Below the pieces are notes generated by a model. It was not told the DNA's origin, did not search any database, and was given only the letters and a program-made list of their open reading frames with translations. Made by a program: the position numbers and the translations under genes. Shown piece after piece: positions 17,998 through 29,124 of a DNA stretch of 64,000 nt (within the stretch, counting starts at the first letter, position 1; every line of letters begins with the position of its first letter). The stretch is from Ancylomarina sp. 16SWW S1-10-2 (lineage in GTDB: Bacteria; Bacteroidota; Bacteroidia; Bacteroidales; Marinifilaceae): positions 248,001 to 312,000 of the forward strand of contig NZ_SADB01000001.1 of assembly GCF_009669305.1 (NCBI RefSeq), written 5' to 3'.

Positions 17998-18055
17998 TGT
18001 GTCTAACTTATGACTAAAGAGCAATACACTTAGCCTGCTTATTTGTTATAAGTTG
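17998..18055. repeat. attC-like imperfect stem next to the dGTPase gene
   Basis: TGTGTCTAAC leads into an imperfect 19-base inverted repeat: arms 18005-18023 and 18036-18054 match at 15 of 19 positions, with a 12-base loop. GTTRRRY-type core plus an imperfect stem of ~55 bases is the general layout of an integron attC site. The outer R'' box is not canonical and no integrase gene is in the window, so this is a resemblance only. Confidence 0.4.
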
Positions 18056-18270
18056 TTGTTATCCATCAGAATTACATCTAATGGACTTTTAATTTTTGCA
18101 AGAGTCTGATTCTTAGGATTTCTAAATTTACGAATTAAGACTAAACATCAAGTATAAATACTGTAAAACATATTATAAGTTTGTTATAAATACCCGCAAG
18201 AGCAATGTGTGGACATTTATGCAAAAAAAACATTCAACTCCACCTCATCATCGCTTTAACTGCACGTCTA

Positions 18271-18557
18271 CCCCTAATCCCCTAAAGGGAACTAAAAAAA
18301 ACAAAAAAACACATTTTATAAGTCTCATTTCATTTGCCACTTTTACGGTTCTAAAAACTCTCGGAATGGAGTCAAAAAACAACAAAAACCACTCGCATTT
18401 CTACCTCTCTTGCAATGTCATATTCTTTTTGCTCTGGAGATTGATGTATTCCGCCATCAGCCTCAACAATGAATTTTAATGAATGAAAATACGATCTCAA
18501 TTTCCACCTAAATGTATTAAAAAAGACTAACAGAAGCCCCTTTAGGGGTTTGGGGTC
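18271..18557. repeat. Inverted CCCCTAAAGGG / CCCCTTTAGGGG repeats flanking the DUF559 remnant
   Basis: Left copy near 18271-18289 reads CCCCTAATCCCCTAAAGGG. The right copy near 18537-18556 reads CCCCTTTAGGGGTTTGGGG, the reverse complement with one change. They bracket the nuclease fragment. Similar palindromic C/G runs accompany mobile or duplicated small nuclease genes in Bacteroidota, which is from memory and unchecked here. Confidence 0.55.
18372..18530 (-). pseudogene. Decayed DUF559 endonuclease-domain fragment
   Basis: The minus strand encodes KFIVEADGGIHQSPEQKEYD followed by IAREVEMRVVFVVF and a TGA at 18372-18374. E-x-D-G-x-x-H...EYDxxR is the signature of the DUF559 domain (very-short-patch-repair-like nuclease fold). 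Upstream the frame stays open through FRWKLRSYFHSL but has no start and lacks the normal N-terminal helices; the C-terminal strand is cut by the stop. It is an incomplete remnant. The frame continues into the CCCCTTTAGGGG repeat at 18537-18550. A plus-strand ORF overlapping it is a shadow. Confidence 0.65.
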
Positions 18558-18570
18558 AGTACTACAAAAA

Positions 18571-18604
18571 TAAAAGCCACTCGCAATTCTGCAAGTGGCT
18601 TCAA
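18571..18604 (-). terminator. Intrinsic terminator of the methionine operon
   Basis: On the minus strand the stem GCCACTTGCA...GCGAGTGGC is followed by TTTTATTTTTG. It lies 70 bases after the metF stop. Confidence 0.8.
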
Positions 18605-18674
18605 TTTATTTCTATTTCGCAGAGAACGAGCTATAAGCTGGCACTAACGGAGTATTCTTGTTTATATCAAGAGA

Positions 18675-19634
18675 CTAAAAAATCACCTTAGCAATATCTC
18701 TAACGCAATTACTCGCCATAAAAGAGTAATAGTGCAATGATGGTACACCATGTTTAATCAATTCTTTAGATTGCTGAATGCCCCATTCGGTACCAACAAC
18801 TTTCACTTGATCGTTGGTTTTACATTTTCGAAGTTCAGCAGCTAATTCTTCTGGAATATCGACATTAAAAACCTGAGGCAATAAATTTAACTGACTAAGT
18901 GCAGATATTGGTTTTAAGCCTGGAATTAGAGGAACAGTAATCCCCGCAGCACGAATCTTCTTTTCAAACTCAAAAAACTTCTGGTTATCGAAGAACATTT
19001 GTGTTACAATATATTTTGCTCCAGCATCAACTTTTTTCTTTAGGTGAAAAATATCTGAATCTAAATTTGGAGCCTCTGAGTGCTTCTCTGGATATCCTGC
19101 TATTCCATAAGAAAAAGGCGTTTCGAAAGCTTCGGTATGTGTTCCATCCGAGTAATTTCCACTATTAACCTGATTAACTTGTTCAATAAGATCAATCGCA
19201 TATTTATGACCAGAATCCTTAGCAGCAAAATCATGACGTTTAGAAGAATCGCCTCTAAGCAAAAGGAGATCTTGAATGTCTAGAAAATTTAAATCAATTA
19301 ATGCATTTTCGGTTTCCTCGGGTGTAAACCCCTGACAGATAACATGCGGTACAACTGTGATTTTATATTTATTCTTAATTGCAGCAGCTACAGCAACCGT
19401 ACCAGGACGTTTATTGGTTATTCTTTTTTGAAAACTACCATTGGCTGATTCTGCAAAAATCACCTCATCGCAATGTGAAGTAATATTAATGTACTTAGGA
19501 TCGAACTCCTTAAGCTTATCAATCGTATCGAAAACTTTATAAATACTATTCCCCTTACGAGGAGGAAGCAGCTCAAAAGAAAAATGTGTGGTTTTATTTT
19601 CTATGGCTTGATTGATGTGGTCAATTACTTTCAT
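18675..19634 (-). CDS. metF: 5,10-methylenetetrahydrofolate reductase
   Basis: A 319-residue FAD enzyme that reduces methylene-THF to methyl-THF, the methyl donor for MetH next door. TIM-barrel landmarks are FSFELLPPRKGN at the N-terminus with the catalytic Glu, NITSHCDEV, VPHVICQGFTPEE, LLLRGD, GIAGYPEKHSEAPN, and YIVTQMFFDNQKFFEF. All are normal for the family. It is the last gene of the methionine operon, 82 bases after metH. Confidence 0.96.
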   Translation of the reverse strand: MKVIDHINQAIENKTTHFSFELLPPRKGNSIYKVFDTIDKLKEFDPKYINITSHCDEVIFAESANGSFQKRITNKRPGTVAVAAAIKNKYKITVVPHVICQGFTPEETENALIDLNFLDIQDLLLLRGDSSKRHDFAAKDSGHKYAIDLIEQVNQVNSGNYSDGTHTEAFETPFSYGIAGYPEKHSEAPNLDSDIFHLKKKVDAGAKYIVTQMFFDNQKFFEFEKKIRAAGITVPLIPGLKPISALSQLNLLPQVFNVDIPEELAAELRKCKTNDQVKVVGTEWGIQQSKELIKHGVPSLHYYSFMASNCVRDIAKVIF

Positions 19635-19716
19635 CTCTTGGTATAAAATATCAAGGTGGTAATTTTTAAATATGGTTATACCACCCTGACTGGTTAATAG
19701 TTAAGATTGTGAAATC

Positions 19717-22700
19717 TTATATTGTTTTTAAATATTCTTGAGCCTGTTCTTCACTCATATTTCTTCTTTTTGCATAATCCTTAATCTGATCATCTTGAAT
19801 TTTTCCTGTACTAAAATACAAGGCATCAGGATGAGCGAAGTACAGACCACTTACCGTTGCTGTTGGATACATGGCAAAATTCTCGGTAAGTGTAGCTCCA
19901 ATATTTTCCTCAACATTCAAGAAATCCCAAAGCACCTGTTTTTCTGAATGCTCTGGTAAAGATGGGTAACCAAACGCTGGACGAATTCCCTGATACTTTT
20001 CACGAAGTTTCTCTTCAATCGTTAGATCTTCGTTCGGTGCATATCCCCAATCTTGTCTTCGAACTCTATCGTGAAGCAACTCCGTATAAGCCTCGGCCAA
20101 TCTATCGGCAAGCACCTTTATCATGATACTCTTATAGTCATCGAAATCTTCAGCATATTTGGCTAAACTTTCTTCAATACCCAAGCCAGCAGTTGCTACA
20201 AAAGCACCTACATAATCAATACGCTCAGATTCTATAGGTGCTACAAAATCTGACAAACAAAGATTACTAAGCCCCTTAGGAAACTTTTCTTGCTGACGTA
20301 TATTGGTAAATCGGGTTAACTCAGATGATCTTTGTTCATCGGAATAAATGACAATATCATCTCCCAAAGAATTAGCAGGGAATATACCAAAAACAGCAGC
20401 TGCTTCAATCAAGTTTTTCTCCTCAATCTCATCCAACATTAAATTGGCATCATCAAAAAGCTTTTTAGCCTCATCCTTAAAATGAACATCATCCATAATT
20501 TCGGGATACATGCACTTTAGCTCCCAAGCCACAAAGAAGAAAGTCCAATCGATATATTTACGAATTTCACTTACTGGAAAATGACGCTCAACCTGTAAGC
20601 CTAACTTATTGGCTTTATAAATTGGCGAAGTTCTCCAATCAATTTTTTCCTTATTAGCACGAGCTTGTTCAATGGTGAAATATTCCGCTGATTTTTCCTT
20701 AGCATAAGCCTCACGAACCGCATCATATTGAGCATGAATATCTTTTAAATAGGCGCCACGCTTCTCTTTATTGCATAGATTTTTGAATACATTAACCGAT
20801 TTTGAAGCATCGGCAACATACACAACTCCATTTGAGTAATTTGGCTCAATTTTAACAGCAGTATGTAATTCTGATGTTGTAGCTCCACCAACAACCAAAG
20901 GAATATCTAATCCCAACCGTTCCATTTCTTTGGCAACAAAGGACATTTCCTCAAGCGAAGGCGTAATTAAACCACTTAAACCAATGGCATCAACTTTTTG
21001 TTCAAGAGCGACTTCTAAAATTTTAGCACAAGGAACCATAACACCAAGGTCAATCACCTCAAAATTGTTACAGCCTAAGACAACACCAACAATATTTTTA
21101 CCAATATCGTGAACATCTCCCTTAACCGTTGCCATCAGAATTTTACCCGCATTACTTGCAGCTAACCCCTTTTTCTCGTCTTCGATAAAAGGTTGAAGAT
21201 GTGCCACGGCCTTTTTCATTACTCTGGCCGATTTCACAACCTGAGGTAAGAACATTTTTCCCGATCCAAAAAGATCACCAACAATATTCATCCCATCCAT
21301 TAATGGCCCTTCGATTACTTCGAGAGCTCTAGGATAGAGTTGACGAGCTTCCTCGGCATCTTCATCGATATAATCAGTAATTCCCTTAACCAATGAATAA
21401 GACAAGCGTTCTTTAACTGGTTTCTCTCTCCACACATCGGTTTTCACTTGAGCTTTTCCTTTCGACTTCACGCTTTCTGCAAACTCAATCAATTGCTCTG
21501 TTGCCTCTGGATGACGATTTAGAACAACATCTTCAACTTTTTTCAGAAGTTCGGGTTCTATCTCATCGTAAATTTGCAACATGCCTGGATTAACGATTCC
21601 CATATCCAAACCTTCCTTTATAGCATAATAAAGAAAGACCGAATGCATCGCTTCTCTCACCATATTATTACCACGGAAAGAAAAAGATAAATTACTAATA
21701 CCACCACTAATTTTAGCATTAGGTAAATTCGCCTTAATCCACTTTACCGTTTTTATATAATCAACAGCGTAGTTATTATGCTCTTCAATTCCAGTCGCAA
21801 TTGCCAACACATTAGGATCAAAAATAATATCCTCAGAAGGAAACTTAACCACCTCGGTTAATAGTTTGTAAGCTCTACCACAAATTTCAATACGACGTTC
21901 ATAGGTATCGGCTTGACCTTTTTCGTCGAAAGCCATTATAACAGCCGCCGCACCATATCTTTTTATCTTACGTGCATGATCGATAAACTCAGCTTCACCC
22001 TCTTTCATTGAAATAGAGTTCACAACACATTTACCTTGCACACACTTTAAACCTTCTTCTATAACTGACCATTTTGATGAATCAATCATGATTGGCACAC
22101 GAGAAATCTCTGGTTCCGATACCAAGAGCTTCAAGAAAGTAACCATTTCAAGTTCTGCATCCAACATGGCATCATCCATGTTTACATCAATAATCTGAGC
22201 TCCATTATCAACCTGATTACGAGCAATTGATAAAGCCTCTTCATATTTTTTCTCACCAATTAATCGCGCAAATTTTCGAGAACCAGCCACATTGGTTCGT
22301 TCTCCAATATTTACAAAATTAGATAGCGAATTAATTCTTAGAAGCTCAAGTCCACTCAAACAAGTTTCGGGCTTTATAACTGGTAATTGACGTGGCTTTT
22401 CGCCTTTTACAGCCTCAGCCAGTGCTCGAATATGCTCAGGACGAGTTCCACAACATCCTCCTACTATATTTATCTTCTCCCCTTTTAATAAGGTTTGAAG
22501 ATCAGAGGCCATTTCTTCAGCAGTCTCGTCGTATTCTCCGAGTTCGTTTGGTAATCCTGCATTTGGATATACACTCATATAAACTGGAATTAACTTATCA
22601 AGCTGTTCGATATAAGGAACCAAATCTTTAGCTCCAAAAGCACAATTCAAACCTAAACTTAAAAGACGATCAGTTTTCATCGAAGTCACAAAAGCCTCCA

Positions 22701-23370
22701 AAGTTTGACCAGAAAGAGTTCTTCCACTATTATCGGTAATTGTACCCGAAATCATGATTGGCATATCAAGATCTCTTTCGCTTAGGATTTCATCAGCAGC
22801 AAAAACCGCAGCTTTGGCATTAAGCGTATCAAATATTGTTTCAATCAAAAGGACATCAACACCTCCATCAATCAAACCCTTAATTTGCTCAGTGTAAATT
22901 CGTACCATATCGTCGAAAGAAACATCACGATAACCAGGATCTTCGACCTTAGGCGACATGGATGCTGTTTTATTGGTAGGACCAATAGCACCAGCTACCC
23001 AACGAGGAATTGAAGCATCTATTTTTTGAATTTCGGCAATCACTTCACGAGCGTTCTTCGCGGCCTCAAAGTTTAATTCGTAAGACAAATCTTCCAAACC
23101 ATAATCAACAAGCGAAATAGCATTGGAATTAAACGTATTGGTTTCAATAATATGAGCTCCTGCTTTCAAAAAGTCTTTATGAATCGACTTAATAATATCA
23201 GGCTGAGTTAAAGTTAATAAATCGTTATGGCCTTTCTGATCAAAAGAAAAATTAGCAAAACGCTCACCACGAAAATCAGCTTCTGACAATTCAAAGGATT
23301 GGATCATGGTACCCATAGCTCCATCCAACACCAAAATTTGTTTCTTTAATATCTCTTTTATCGATGTCAT
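19717..23370 (-). CDS. metH: Cobalamin-dependent methionine synthase
   Basis: 1217 residues from the ATG at 23370; a GTG at 23394 overlaps the upstream gene and is less likely. It transfers methyl from methyl-THF via B12 to homocysteine. All four modules are present: the homocysteine domain with zinc motif GGCCGT near residue 306; the pterin domain ([14 protein letters not shown] onward); the B12 cap and binding domain with [11 protein letters not shown] near 750, whose His ligates cobalt; and the AdoMet reactivation domain with [12 protein letters not shown] near 1130. It lies directly after the ACT-domain gene, before metF. The enzyme needs an external B12 supply, and no cobalamin genes are in the window. 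Confidence 0.98.
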   Translation of the reverse strand: MTSIKEILKKQILVLDGAMGTMIQSFELSEADFRGERFANFSFDQKGHNDLLTLTQPDIIKSIHKDFLKAGAHIIETNTFNSNAISLVDYGLEDLSYELNFEAAKNAREVIAEIQKIDASIPRWVAGAIGPTNKTASMSPKVEDPGYRDVSFDDMVRIYTEQIKGLIDGGVDVLLIETIFDTLNAKAAVFAADEILSERDLDMPIMISGTITDNSGRTLSGQTLEAFVTSMKTDRLLSLGLNCAFGAKDLVPYIEQLDKLIPVYMSVYPNAGLPNELGEYDETAEEMASDLQTLLKGEKINIVGGCCGTRPEHIRALAEAVKGEKPRQLPVIKPETCLSGLELLRINSLSNFVNIGERTNVAGSRKFARLIGEKKYEEALSIARNQVDNGAQIIDVNMDDAMLDAELEMVTFLKLLVSEPEISRVPIMIDSSKWSVIEEGLKCVQGKCVVNSISMKEGEAEFIDHARKIKRYGAAAVIMAFDEKGQADTYERRIEICGRAYKLLTEVVKFPSEDIIFDPNVLAIATGIEEHNNYAVDYIKTVKWIKANLPNAKISGGISNLSFSFRGNNMVREAMHSVFLYYAIKEGLDMGIVNPGMLQIYDEIEPELLKKVEDVVLNRHPEATEQLIEFAESVKSKGKAQVKTDVWREKPVKERLSYSLVKGITDYIDEDAEEARQLYPRALEVIEGPLMDGMNIVGDLFGSGKMFLPQVVKSARVMKKAVAHLQPFIEDEKKGLAASNAGKILMATVKGDVHDIGKNIVGVVLGCNNFEVIDLGVMVPCAKILEVALEQKVDAIGLSGLITPSLEEMSFVAKEMERLGLDIPLVVGGATTSELHTAVKIEPNYSNGVVYVADASKSVNVFKNLCNKEKRGAYLKDIHAQYDAVREAYAKEKSAEYFTIEQARANKEKIDWRTSPIYKANKLGLQVERHFPVSEIRKYIDWTFFFVAWELKCMYPEIMDDVHFKDEAKKLFDDANLMLDEIEEKNLIEAAAVFGIFPANSLGDDIVIYSDEQRSSELTRFTNIRQQEKFPKGLSNLCLSDFVAPIESERIDYVGAFVATAGLGIEESLAKYAEDFDDYKSIMIKVLADRLAEAYTELLHDRVRRQDWGYAPNEDLTIEEKLREKYQGIRPAFGYPSLPEHSEKQVLWDFLNVEENIGATLTENFAMYPTATVSGLYFAHPDALYFSTGKIQDDQIKDYAKRRNMSEEQAQEYLKTI

Positions 23371-23371
23371 A

Positions 23372-23827
23372 TTATTGTCTTTTTTTTTGTACACAACATG
23401 CGTCGTCTACGTATATATTTTGGCTGCCTTGACTTAAAAATATGGCAGTATCTTTATTCTTTTGTTCTATTAAAATACGATATCCTTCGGTAATTTCGGC
23501 AATTGTAGATGGTGTATAATGACGTACAGTAATTAATTCTAAGCCGTCTTCTCGTTCAACATCATACATCGCTTTTAAATCAGCAATAAGTTCATCGATA
23601 AATCGAAATGAATGACTCACACAAAAGACAAAACTCACAGCCGTGTTCTGCGTAAAATTCAACCTTACACCATACTTATTGATTAAAGAAAATACGAAAA
23701 ATAAATCGTTCTCACCAATAAAAGAAAAATTATGAGGTTTGATACTAATCAACACTTGCTTCTTCTTTACTATAAAGTTAGGCAATAATGGTTGAGGTAG
23801 CTCTCCCTTTGTGATGAGAATTTGCAT
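23372..23827 (-). CDS. Stand-alone aspartokinase C-terminal ACT module (no kinase domain)
   Basis: 151 residues. From residue ~15 on it reads like the regulatory tail of flavobacterial-type aspartokinases: [48 protein letters not shown], and [11 protein letters not shown]. The aspartokinase catalytic domain (KFGG, SDYTA and other motifs) is wholly absent, and no second copy lies upstream. The frame is intact, with a normal start and a stop just before metH. It therefore looks like an expressed lone regulatory module in the methionine operon between homoserine dehydrogenase and metH. It could bind an amino acid and act on a separate aspartokinase or on Hom, or be a relic of a lost kinase-Hom fusion. 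Confidence 0.75.
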   Translation of the reverse strand: MQILITKGELPQPLLPNFIVKKKQVLISIKPHNFSFIGENDLFFVFSLINKYGVRLNFTQNTAVSFVFCVSHSFRFIDELIADLKAMYDVEREDGLELITVRHYTPSTIAEITEGYRILIEQKNKDTAIFLSQGSQNIYVDDACCVQKKRQ

Positions 23828-23867
23828 CTCACATCTCGTAATTCATAATTTGAAATTCCTAATTCAC

Positions 23868-25058
23868 TTACTCATCACCCAAATAAGCCAAGAAAATATC
23901 CTTATCAACCAACTGCTTTTTAATCTTTATTAAATCTGAAAGATTAATATTACCAATCACATAATTGAAATCTTTACCAGTTAAGGATTCAGATACTTCA
24001 GAAAACTTAAACAAGTCTAAATCTTCTTTTTTCGTATATCTTAAATAAATTTGAACTGACATATCGTTGGTATATTCTAGACCACCATAATATTTCAACT
24101 TCTTATATTCATACTTATAGTTATACGCTAAAGCTGTAATATCAGAAAGAACTGCCGATCCTGTTGGATGAGATCCTGCTCCTTTACCAAACATGAATTG
24201 ATTATCGTAGAAATTACCTTGAATCAACACGCCATTGTATTGATCTTCGACTGTATAAGCGTGCTCCGTTGGTTTTACAAACTTAGGAGCAACTAATAAG
24301 TTCACATGATTACCATTTACCTTTGTTACTTTACCAACTAAGCGAATTTTATAACCTTTCTGAGAAGCTAGCTGAATATCGTGAGCAGACAATCTTGATA
24401 TGCCAATATTGAAAACCTGATCGGGATGAACAAACAAACCAAAACCATGAACTGTTAGAATAATCAGTTTATAAAGTGTATCAAATCCTTCAACATCGGA
24501 AGTTGGGTCACTTTCAGCAAATCCCAAATCTTGAGCTTGCTTTAAGGCTACCTGGTAATCAAGCCCCTCATTAAATATCTTAGTCAGAATATAATTAGAT
24601 GAACCATTTAAAACACCACTAACTGACTGAAGTAGATCATTATCGTAATATTCCTCTAAATTTCGAATAATTGGAATACTACCACAAGCAGAAGCTTCGT
24701 AAAGGAATGAAACCTTATGTTTCCATTGCAATTGAATCAATTCTTCAATATGGTAAGCCAACATCTTTTTGTTTGCAGAAACAACATGTTTCCCATTCTG
24801 GAGTGCTGTTTTTACAATTCTATAAGCCTCATCGGCATCATCAATCAATTCGGCAACAACATTAATTTCAGGATCATTCAAAATATCATCTGGATTCAGA
24901 GTTAAAACCTCTGGAGCTAAATCGCGTTCCTTTGTAGAATCTTTAACACAAACCTTAACAATTGAGGCATCGAGCCCCTTAGAATTTTTCAAAACATGAG
25001 CCAAACCAGAACCTACAACTCCAAAACCGAATACACCGATATTTAACTTCTTACTCAT
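23868..25058 (-). CDS. hom: Homoserine dehydrogenase
   Basis: A 396-residue enzyme that reduces aspartate semialdehyde to homoserine. The N-terminal NAD(P) motif is GVFGFGVVGSGLAH. The catalytic domain has SANKKMLAYH, YEASACGSIPIIR, GVLNGSSNYILTKI, AQDLGFAESDPTSDVEGFDT, and the Lys/Asp block DTLYKLIIL. No aspartokinase is fused. The C-terminal ~85 residues resemble a small ACT-like tail. The stop is 10 bases from metX on one side, and the aspartokinase ACT module follows on the other. It supplies homoserine to MetX. Confidence 0.95.
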   Translation of the reverse strand: MSKKLNIGVFGFGVVGSGLAHVLKNSKGLDASIVKVCVKDSTKERDLAPEVLTLNPDDILNDPEINVVAELIDDADEAYRIVKTALQNGKHVVSANKKMLAYHIEELIQLQWKHKVSFLYEASACGSIPIIRNLEEYYDNDLLQSVSGVLNGSSNYILTKIFNEGLDYQVALKQAQDLGFAESDPTSDVEGFDTLYKLIILTVHGFGLFVHPDQVFNIGISRLSAHDIQLASQKGYKIRLVGKVTKVNGNHVNLLVAPKFVKPTEHAYTVEDQYNGVLIQGNFYDNQFMFGKGAGSHPTGSAVLSDITALAYNYKYEYKKLKYYGGLEYTNDMSVQIYLRYTKKEDLDLFKFSEVSESLTGKDFNYVIGNINLSDLIKIKKQLVDKDIFLAYLGDE

Positions 25059-25067
25059 TACAGTATT

Positions 25068-26081
25068 TTATTTATAAAATGATTGTATAACCTTTATTAA
25101 CTGACTCTGTTCCAACAAAAAACCATCGTGTCCATATAAAGAATTAATTTCAGTAAACTGTGCTCCTGGAATATTTTGAGAAACAAACTTTTGTTCTGCC
25201 ACGGGGAATAACAAATCAGACTCTACGCCTATAACCAATGTTTTTACTTTTATCTGACTTAAAGCTTTTTTTGTAGAAATTCGACCTCGTCCAATATTAT
25301 GTCCATCCATAATTTTAGATAATTCCCAATACGAATAAGCATTAAAACGATTAGCTAACTTCAGTCCCTGATAATTTTGATATGAACTTGCCTTAAAATC
25401 ATCCAATTTATCAACATCTGTTTCACTTTGCGTATCCTGATAAGTCTGATAATTTCTATAACTCAACAATGCAATGGAACGAGCCGTTTTCATTCCTTCT
25501 AATCCAGCTGAATCATTTGATTCTTTCCAAGTTGAATCAACAGCAATAGCCATTCTTTGCGATTCGTTAAAAGCAATCCCCCAAGGTGAGTGCTGAGCAT
25601 TACTAGCCAATAAAATCAAATGCTCAAGATGTTCATTTAAATTATAAGCCCATTCTAAGGCTTGCATACCTCCCAATGAACTGCCAATCAAAGTGTGTAT
25701 TTTTTCAATACCTAGTTCTATTCTTAAAAGTTCATGAGCAGCAGCCAAATCACGAACTGATAGTTGAGGGAAATCGTGATAGAATGGTTTTCCTGTCTTT
25801 GAATCTTCGCTTAAAGGACCTGTACTACCATAGCATGAACCCAATATATTAGCACAAACAATAAAGTGCTCCTTTGGGTTGAAGAAATCTTCTTCGCCAA
25901 ACAAACCTGCCCACCAATCAAAAACATCAGAATTAGCAGTCAATGCATGACAAACCCATATCACATTATTCTTCTCAGGATTATACTCCCCATAAGTGTG
26001 ATAGGCAATGGTAATGTCTTCGAGCTGCTGTCCGGACTCTAAGATTAAACCTGCTTTATGTTTGAAATATTTTGGATTCAC
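25068..26081 (-). CDS. metX: Homoserine O-acetyltransferase
   Basis: A 337-residue alpha/beta hydrolase-fold acyltransferase that makes O-acetylhomoserine. It has the NVIWVCHALTANSDV oxyanion block, NILGSCYGSTGP, the nucleophile elbow GSSLGGMQALEW, a late Asp in VIGVESDLLFP and the His in YGHDGFLLE. The start codon is GTG at 26081, directly before NPKYFKH. Specificity (acetyl against succinyl) is inferred from pairing with the O-acetylhomoserine sulfhydrylase upstream. Confidence 0.94.
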   Translation of the reverse strand: MNPKYFKHKAGLILESGQQLEDITIAYHTYGEYNPEKNNVIWVCHALTANSDVFDWWAGLFGEEDFFNPKEHFIVCANILGSCYGSTGPLSEDSKTGKPFYHDFPQLSVRDLAAAHELLRIELGIEKIHTLIGSSLGGMQALEWAYNLNEHLEHLILLASNAQHSPWGIAFNESQRMAIAVDSTWKESNDSAGLEGMKTARSIALLSYRNYQTYQDTQSETDVDKLDDFKASSYQNYQGLKLANRFNAYSYWELSKIMDGHNIGRGRISTKKALSQIKVKTLVIGVESDLLFPVAEQKFVSQNIPGAQFTEINSLYGHDGFLLEQSQLIKVIQSFYK

Positions 26082-26195
26082 GCTATACAGTATTTATTAT
26101 TTCAAGCTTTATTCTAAATATGAAGAAGTAATCCAACTAGGCTCAGACTAAAAAGACAAAACCTAAATGGGATTATACCCTTCATAACTATTGTA

Positions 26196-27572
<1,377 letters not shown>

Positions 27573-27810
27573 TTAAATAATTAAAGTGAGTGTAGATATA
27601 CTGACTCACAAAGGCACAAAGCTTAACAAATTGAACTACACCAAGATTAAGCCCATAAGGCTTAATTAAAAAAGATTGTATAATTCTAAATCCTAATTAA
27701 TTAAATTAGAAAGTATTATTCACAAGATGTAAAAGATTTGAGTTCCCGCATCGGAGTTGTTTTATACGCACCGGCATCTAAAAAAGGGGAAATTTTATAG
27801 ACAGAATGCG

Positions 27811-27924
27811 TTAAATCATACGCATCATCATTCGCATTCGCATCATTTGAGTAAATGAGCTATCTAATTGCAAATTTAGCTTCTGTGAAGCTACCTGATG
27901 GATGTAATGATTTTCTGTCTTCAT
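27811..27924 (-). CDS. Putative Met-rich leader peptide of the methionine operon (37 aa)
   Basis: A short ORF begins with ATG at 27924, eight bases beyond the closing strand of the SAM riboswitch, and ends with TAA at 27811-27813. The peptide starts MKTENHYIHQVA and ends MMRMRMMMRMI: 7 of the last 11 codons are Met (8 Met in all). A run of codons for the end product just before the stop is the classic design of an attenuation leader. The Met codons overlap GAATGCG, which pairs with CGCATTC just after the stop, and a competing GTGCGT lies ~35 bases downstream. No gene homolog is known to me. The CAT/TCG repetition could alternatively be chance simple sequence. Confidence 0.55.
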   Translation of the reverse strand: MKTENHYIHQVASQKLNLQLDSSFTQMMRMRMMMRMI

Positions 27925-27931
27925 AACTTTC

Positions 27932-28039
27932 TAATTTATATTCACCAATTAATTGGTCAGGATTTGACACCTTTCGGTTTGGAACCGCGGTTGTCAGAAG
28001 TTCATCGAGCCTGTTCTCTCACTTCTTCTGTATAAATTA
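27932..28039 (-). ncRNA. SAM-I riboswitch (S-box)
   Basis: On the minus strand a perfect 9-base P1 (TAATTTATA with TATAAATTA) encloses the S-box core: GAGAGAACAGGCTCGATGAA, TTCTGACAACC, a GGTT...AACC P3 hairpin, AAGGTGTCAAATCCTGACC and a P4 arm. The order and the CGATGAA, CAACC and AAGGTG-AATCCTG elements fit SAM-I. It lies upstream of the whole metY-X-hom-ACT-H-F operon and should repress it when SAM is plentiful. Confidence 0.9.
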
Positions 28040-28078
28040 TGACCTCTAAAATAGAGGCTTATTCGCTTATAACTATGA

Positions 28079-28110
28079 GCAAATGTAAAGATGTTTTTTA
28101 TAAATCCAAA
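28079..28110 (-). promoter_or_regulatory. Methionine operon promoter
   Basis: On the minus strand TTTG (28110-28107), a 19-base spacer and TACATTTGC (28087-28079) match the Bacteroidota sigma consensus exactly. Transcription should start near 28072, just before the riboswitch. Confidence 0.8.
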
Positions 28111-28329
28111 TTCAAAACGTACTTATCTGTCTAAACAACAACTCAACACTACTACTTAAGCACTGAAAAACAACATCATATAACAGTTTCTTATTTTTAA
28201 AACTATTTTTAATCGAAATTATTGAATTTGAAATATTGACTTCAATATTCAGATATAAATATATCCAGTTTTACATTGTATCTCTTCTTTCGTATATTTA
28301 TCACAATTCTGAACCAAAAGTATTAAACG

Positions 28330-28833
28330 ATGAATATTCAAATCCGTCCCGAGCACAAAAACGATATATCAACAATTTCGATGATTAATGACATGGCTTT
28401 TGGGCAAGAAGACGAAGGAAATTTAATTGTTAAATTACGAAAGAAGAAAAATTTCATCAAAGAATTATCCTTAGTTGCTTGCTTTGGAAATGAAATTATT
28501 GGACACATCCTTTTTTCTAAAATCACAATCAAAAATGATATCGAAGAATTTGAGTCGCTTGCTCTTGCTCCCATGTCAGTTATTCCTGAATTTCAAGGAC
28601 TAGGTATTGGTTCAGAATTGATTAAAAAAGGTCTGCAAAAAGCCACAAAATTAGGTTACGATTCAGTTATTGTACTGGGACACGAAAACTATTATCCAAA
28701 ATTTAAATTCACACCTGCAAGTTTATTTCAAATCACTTGTCCATTTGAAGTTACAGATCTTAACTTTATGGCTCTTGAGCTAAAAAAAGGAAGTTTAGAT
28801 ATGGTTTCAGGCTGTGTCATTTACCCAAAATAA
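28330..28833 (+). CDS. GNAT-family N-acetyltransferase
   Basis: 167 residues. The acetyl-CoA motif A is visible as SVIPEFQGLGIGSELIKKGL (residues ~84-103, with Q/RxxGxG/A), preceded by the LALAPMSV strand and followed by VIVLGHENYYPKFKF. The latter block is typical of the YhbS-type subgroup of predicted acetyltransferases. The acceptor is unknown. It is monocistronic; the neighbours are the divergent methionine operon and a tricorn-like protease. Confidence 0.88.
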   Translation: MNIQIRPEHKNDISTISMINDMAFGQEDEGNLIVKLRKKKNFIKELSLVACFGNEIIGHILFSKITIKNDIEEFESLALAPMSVIPEFQGLGIGSELIKKGLQKATKLGYDSVIVLGHENYYPKFKFTPASLFQITCPFEVTDLNFMALELKKGSLDMVSGCVIYPK

Positions 28834-29124
28834 TTTAACGATTTATAGCAAACAATAATATACATTTGTTGTAAACTAAGTAAATAACAAAACATTATGA
28901 ATTATTTATAATTAAAACGGAAGCAAGCAGATACTTTAAAGAGTTCGAAACCGTACACTCTTTGTTCGCACACGAACAATACTTTCTGGCAAAAAAAACA
29001 CTTATATACTGAAAGTGTGCATCATACAAACCTTGGCATCATTTATGATAATAAATGGAGACTGCATTTATCTTCATTAATAATGAATGCCATTAAACTC
29101 GATTACTAATTAATAAACTGAGAT

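Noticed and set aside
18207-18479. 90-codon plus-strand ORF in the accessory gap
   Set aside because: It is antisense to the DUF559 remnant, has low-complexity composition (Lys/Asn/Pro runs) and no protein character of its own.
23394-23394. GTG as the metH start
   Set aside because: It overlaps the ACT-module gene and adds residues without family support; the ATG at 23370 fits better.
27640-27670. ATTAAGCC-TTATG-GGCTTAAT hairpin in the metY leader as the riboswitch terminator
   Set aside because: On the transcript strand no U-run follows the stem; the U-run lies before it, so it is not a terminator for this operon.
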